NCBI GenBank assembly: GCA_027083485.1 | Contig: JALWOO010000152.1 | Coordinates: 1 to 7,642, forward strand | Length of the DNA stretch: 7,642 bases | Source of the DNA: Amylibacter sp. | GTDB lineage: Bacteria; Pseudomonadota; Alphaproteobacteria; Rhodobacterales; Rhodobacteraceae | Direction of reading: 5' to 3' | Shown here: positions 6,291 to 7,642 of the stretch, piece after piece | Numbering within the stretch: position 1 is the stretch's first letter | How the letters are laid out: each line of letters starts with the position of its first letter | The notes under the pieces: model-generated | What the model was told of the DNA's origin: nothing | What the model saw: only the letters and a program-made list of their open reading frames with translations | Databases searched by the model: none | Translations under genes and position numbers: made by a program

Positions 6291-7258
6291 TGCTTATCCC
6301 CCTTGCCCTTGAGCAGGCCCATCAGCCCGCCGCGTGTAAACAGCACCACCCCGATCAGCATCAACCCGAAAGGTAAATGCCAGTAGCTGGTGAAAGACGA
6401 GAGGATTTCCTCAAGCAGAATAAAGATACTGGCCCCCAGAACCGGCCCGAACATGGTGGAAACCCCGCCAAGGATCACCATGAACATCAATTCGCCCGAG
6501 CGCGTCCAATGCATCATGTCCGGTGAAATAAAGGTGGTGAAATTGCCCAGCAGAAAACCGGCATAGCCACAGATCGCACCGGCAATCACATAGGCGGTCA
6601 GGCGATACACATAGGGGTTATAGCCCAGCGTCACCATGCGTTCGGCGTTGCCTTTGGACCCTTGCAACACCATGCCGAAGCGCGAATTCACGATCATCCG
6701 CACCAGCAGCATCACCAGCACCAGCGACACATAGGACAGCCCGTAAAGCTGCATAGGTTCATCAAGGTTCAGCAACGGCAGTTCGGAACGCAGATCAATG
6801 GTCAGCCCGTCATCGCCGTTGTAAACCTCGAGCGACTGAAACAGGAAAAACGCCATTTGCCCGAAAGCCATGGTGATCATGATAAAATAGACGCCCTTGG
6901 TGCGCAGGCTGATGGCACCGGTAATCAGGGCAAACAGCGCGCTGATTCCGATGGCCAGCGCCAGATGCAACAGGCCGTTGGAGCTGGCAATCAGATCAAA
7001 GCCGCCCCACATGGAATGATAGGCCGGTATGCCCACCGCATAGGCCCCAAGCCCGATAAACGCCGCATGGCCAAAGCTGACCAGCCCGCCAAAGCCGAGG
7101 ATCAGGTTCAGGCTGACGGCGGCAATCGCAAGGATCACCAGACGGGTTGCAAGGTCCATGTAAAAGGCCTGCCCGTTCAGCAACAACAGCGGAGGCAAAA
7201 TCGCCAGCGCGCCCATGCCGATCAGGGTCAGCCAGCCGGTTTTGGTCATCTTCATCAT
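6287..7258 (-). CDS. livM: ABC transporter permease, LivM family
   Basis: This is one of the two membrane-spanning permeases of the Liv-type importer, 323 residues and within the family range. The family block LNLILGFGGLVSFGHAAFIG (50-69) is clear. Around nine hydrophobic segments are visible, for example 9-28, 38-57, 62-79, 97-116, 122-141, 173-190, 219-240, 258-276 and 298-309. The cytoplasmic coupling loop that contacts the ATPases is around 193-218 (GMVLQGSKGNAERMVTLG). GGVSTMFGPVLGA (264-276) is another shared signature. Start: ATG at 7258 shares one base with the livH stop (TGATG), with AAGG a few nucleotides upstream; ATGs at 7255 and 7249 are possible alternatives. It should form the channel with LivH. 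Confidence 0.93.
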   Translation of the reverse strand: MMKMTKTGWLTLIGMGALAILPPLLLLNGQAFYMDLATRLVILAIAAVSLNLILGFGGLVSFGHAAFIGLGAYAVGIPAYHSMWGGFDLIASSNGLLHLALAIGISALFALITGAISLRTKGVYFIMITMAFGQMAFFLFQSLEVYNGDDGLTIDLRSELPLLNLDEPMQLYGLSYVSLVLVMLLVRMIVNSRFGMVLQGSKGNAERMVTLGYNPYVYRLTAYVIAGAICGYAGFLLGNFTTFISPDMMHWTRSGELMFMVILGGVSTMFGPVLGASIFILLEEILSSFTSYWHLPFGLMLIGVVLFTRGGLMGLLKGKGDKQ

Positions 7259-7642
7259 CAGCGCACCTTGGGCGGGAACAAGCCTTGCGGTTTCACCGCC
7301 AGAATTGCCGCCATTAGAATATAAATCATCATTGCCGATACCGCCGGTGCCGCTGTTTCTGCCGCATCCCGGCTCATGAACAGGGCAAAGGCCGAATCCA
7401 GAAACGAGCGCCCCATTGTGTCGATTACCCCGACCAGCAAGGCTGCGATAAACGCGCCTTTCATGGAGCCGATCCCGCCGATGATAATCACTACAAAGGC
7501 GGTAATAATGATCTGCCCGCCCATGCCGATACTGGCGGTGGTAATCGGCGCAATCAACATGCCCGCCAGCCCGGCCAGCATCGCGCCAAGGGCAAACACC
7601 AGCGCAAACAGGGTCTGGATATCGACGCCAAGGGCGGCAACC
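7258..7642 (-). CDS. livH: ABC transporter permease, LivH family, 5' part outside the window
   Basis: Only the C-terminal 127 residues are present. The frame is open to the right edge (first full codon at 7641-7639, reading VAALGVDIQTLFALVFALGA), so the GTG at 7599 is an internal valine and not a start. LivH features: the VDIQTLFALVFALGAMLAG helix, a glycine-rich AGMLIAPI segment, and IIGGIGSMKGAFIAALLVG, the conserved permease block. Three to four membrane segments remain. The protein ends LFPPKVR before TGA at 7260-7258. Full LivH is about 290-300 residues, so roughly 160-170 are missing. The substrate-binding protein gene commonly next to livH is not visible and would lie further right. 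Confidence 0.9.
   Translation of the reverse strand, partial: VAALGVDIQTLFALVFALGAMLAGLAGMLIAPITTASIGMGGQIIITAFVVIIIGGIGSMKGAFIAALLVGVIDTMGRSFLDSAFALFMSRDAAETAAPAVSAMMIYILMAAILAVKPQGLFPPKVR

Overview
This is a gene-dense chromosomal window with moderately high GC. It most resembles an alphaproteobacterium of the Rhodobacterales (Roseobacter-like) group. That assignment rests on the style of the YciB homologue, an EamA-yciB gene pair, a TTGACG-type tRNA promoter and the overall codon preference. It is an inference from reading, with no database search.

Left part, + strand (1-2113): the 3' end of an EamA/DMT-family membrane transporter, then yciB (inner-membrane septation/envelope protein) 18 bp downstream in a likely operon. 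Next comes a well-formed tRNA-Leu(CAA) with its own sigma70-like promoter and an encoded CCA. A perfect 10-bp inverted repeat follows it, and then a small hypothetical membrane protein with a good ribosome binding site.

Right part, - strand (7642 down to 2124): a tightly packed operon read right to left. It encodes livH (5' end outside the window), livM, livG and livF (the permeases and ATPases of a branched-chain-amino-acid-type ABC importer), a single-component Rieske non-haem iron oxygenase of the phthalate-dioxygenase type, and a glutamine-synthetase-like ligase. All junctions are overlaps of 1-4 nt except livF/oxygenase, where the gap is 14 nt and holds a strong Shine-Dalgarno sequence. 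The stop codons of the last operon gene and of the + strand hypothetical gene face each other across 10 bp.

How the parts may work together: import by the Liv-type transporter, gamma-glutamylation of an amine by the GS-like enzyme and oxygenation by the Rieske enzyme would make a compact uptake-and-attack module for a small, possibly amine-bearing and possibly aromatic, compound. The substrate cannot be read from the sequence. The periplasmic binding protein, an oxygenase reductase, a regulator and the operon promoter are not in the window and may lie upstream of livH. I found no CRISPR array, insertion sequence, phage gene or defence system. The least ordinary items are the Rieske/GS/Liv cassette and a pair of interleaved inverted repeats, with pseudoknot topology, inside the hypothetical membrane protein gene.
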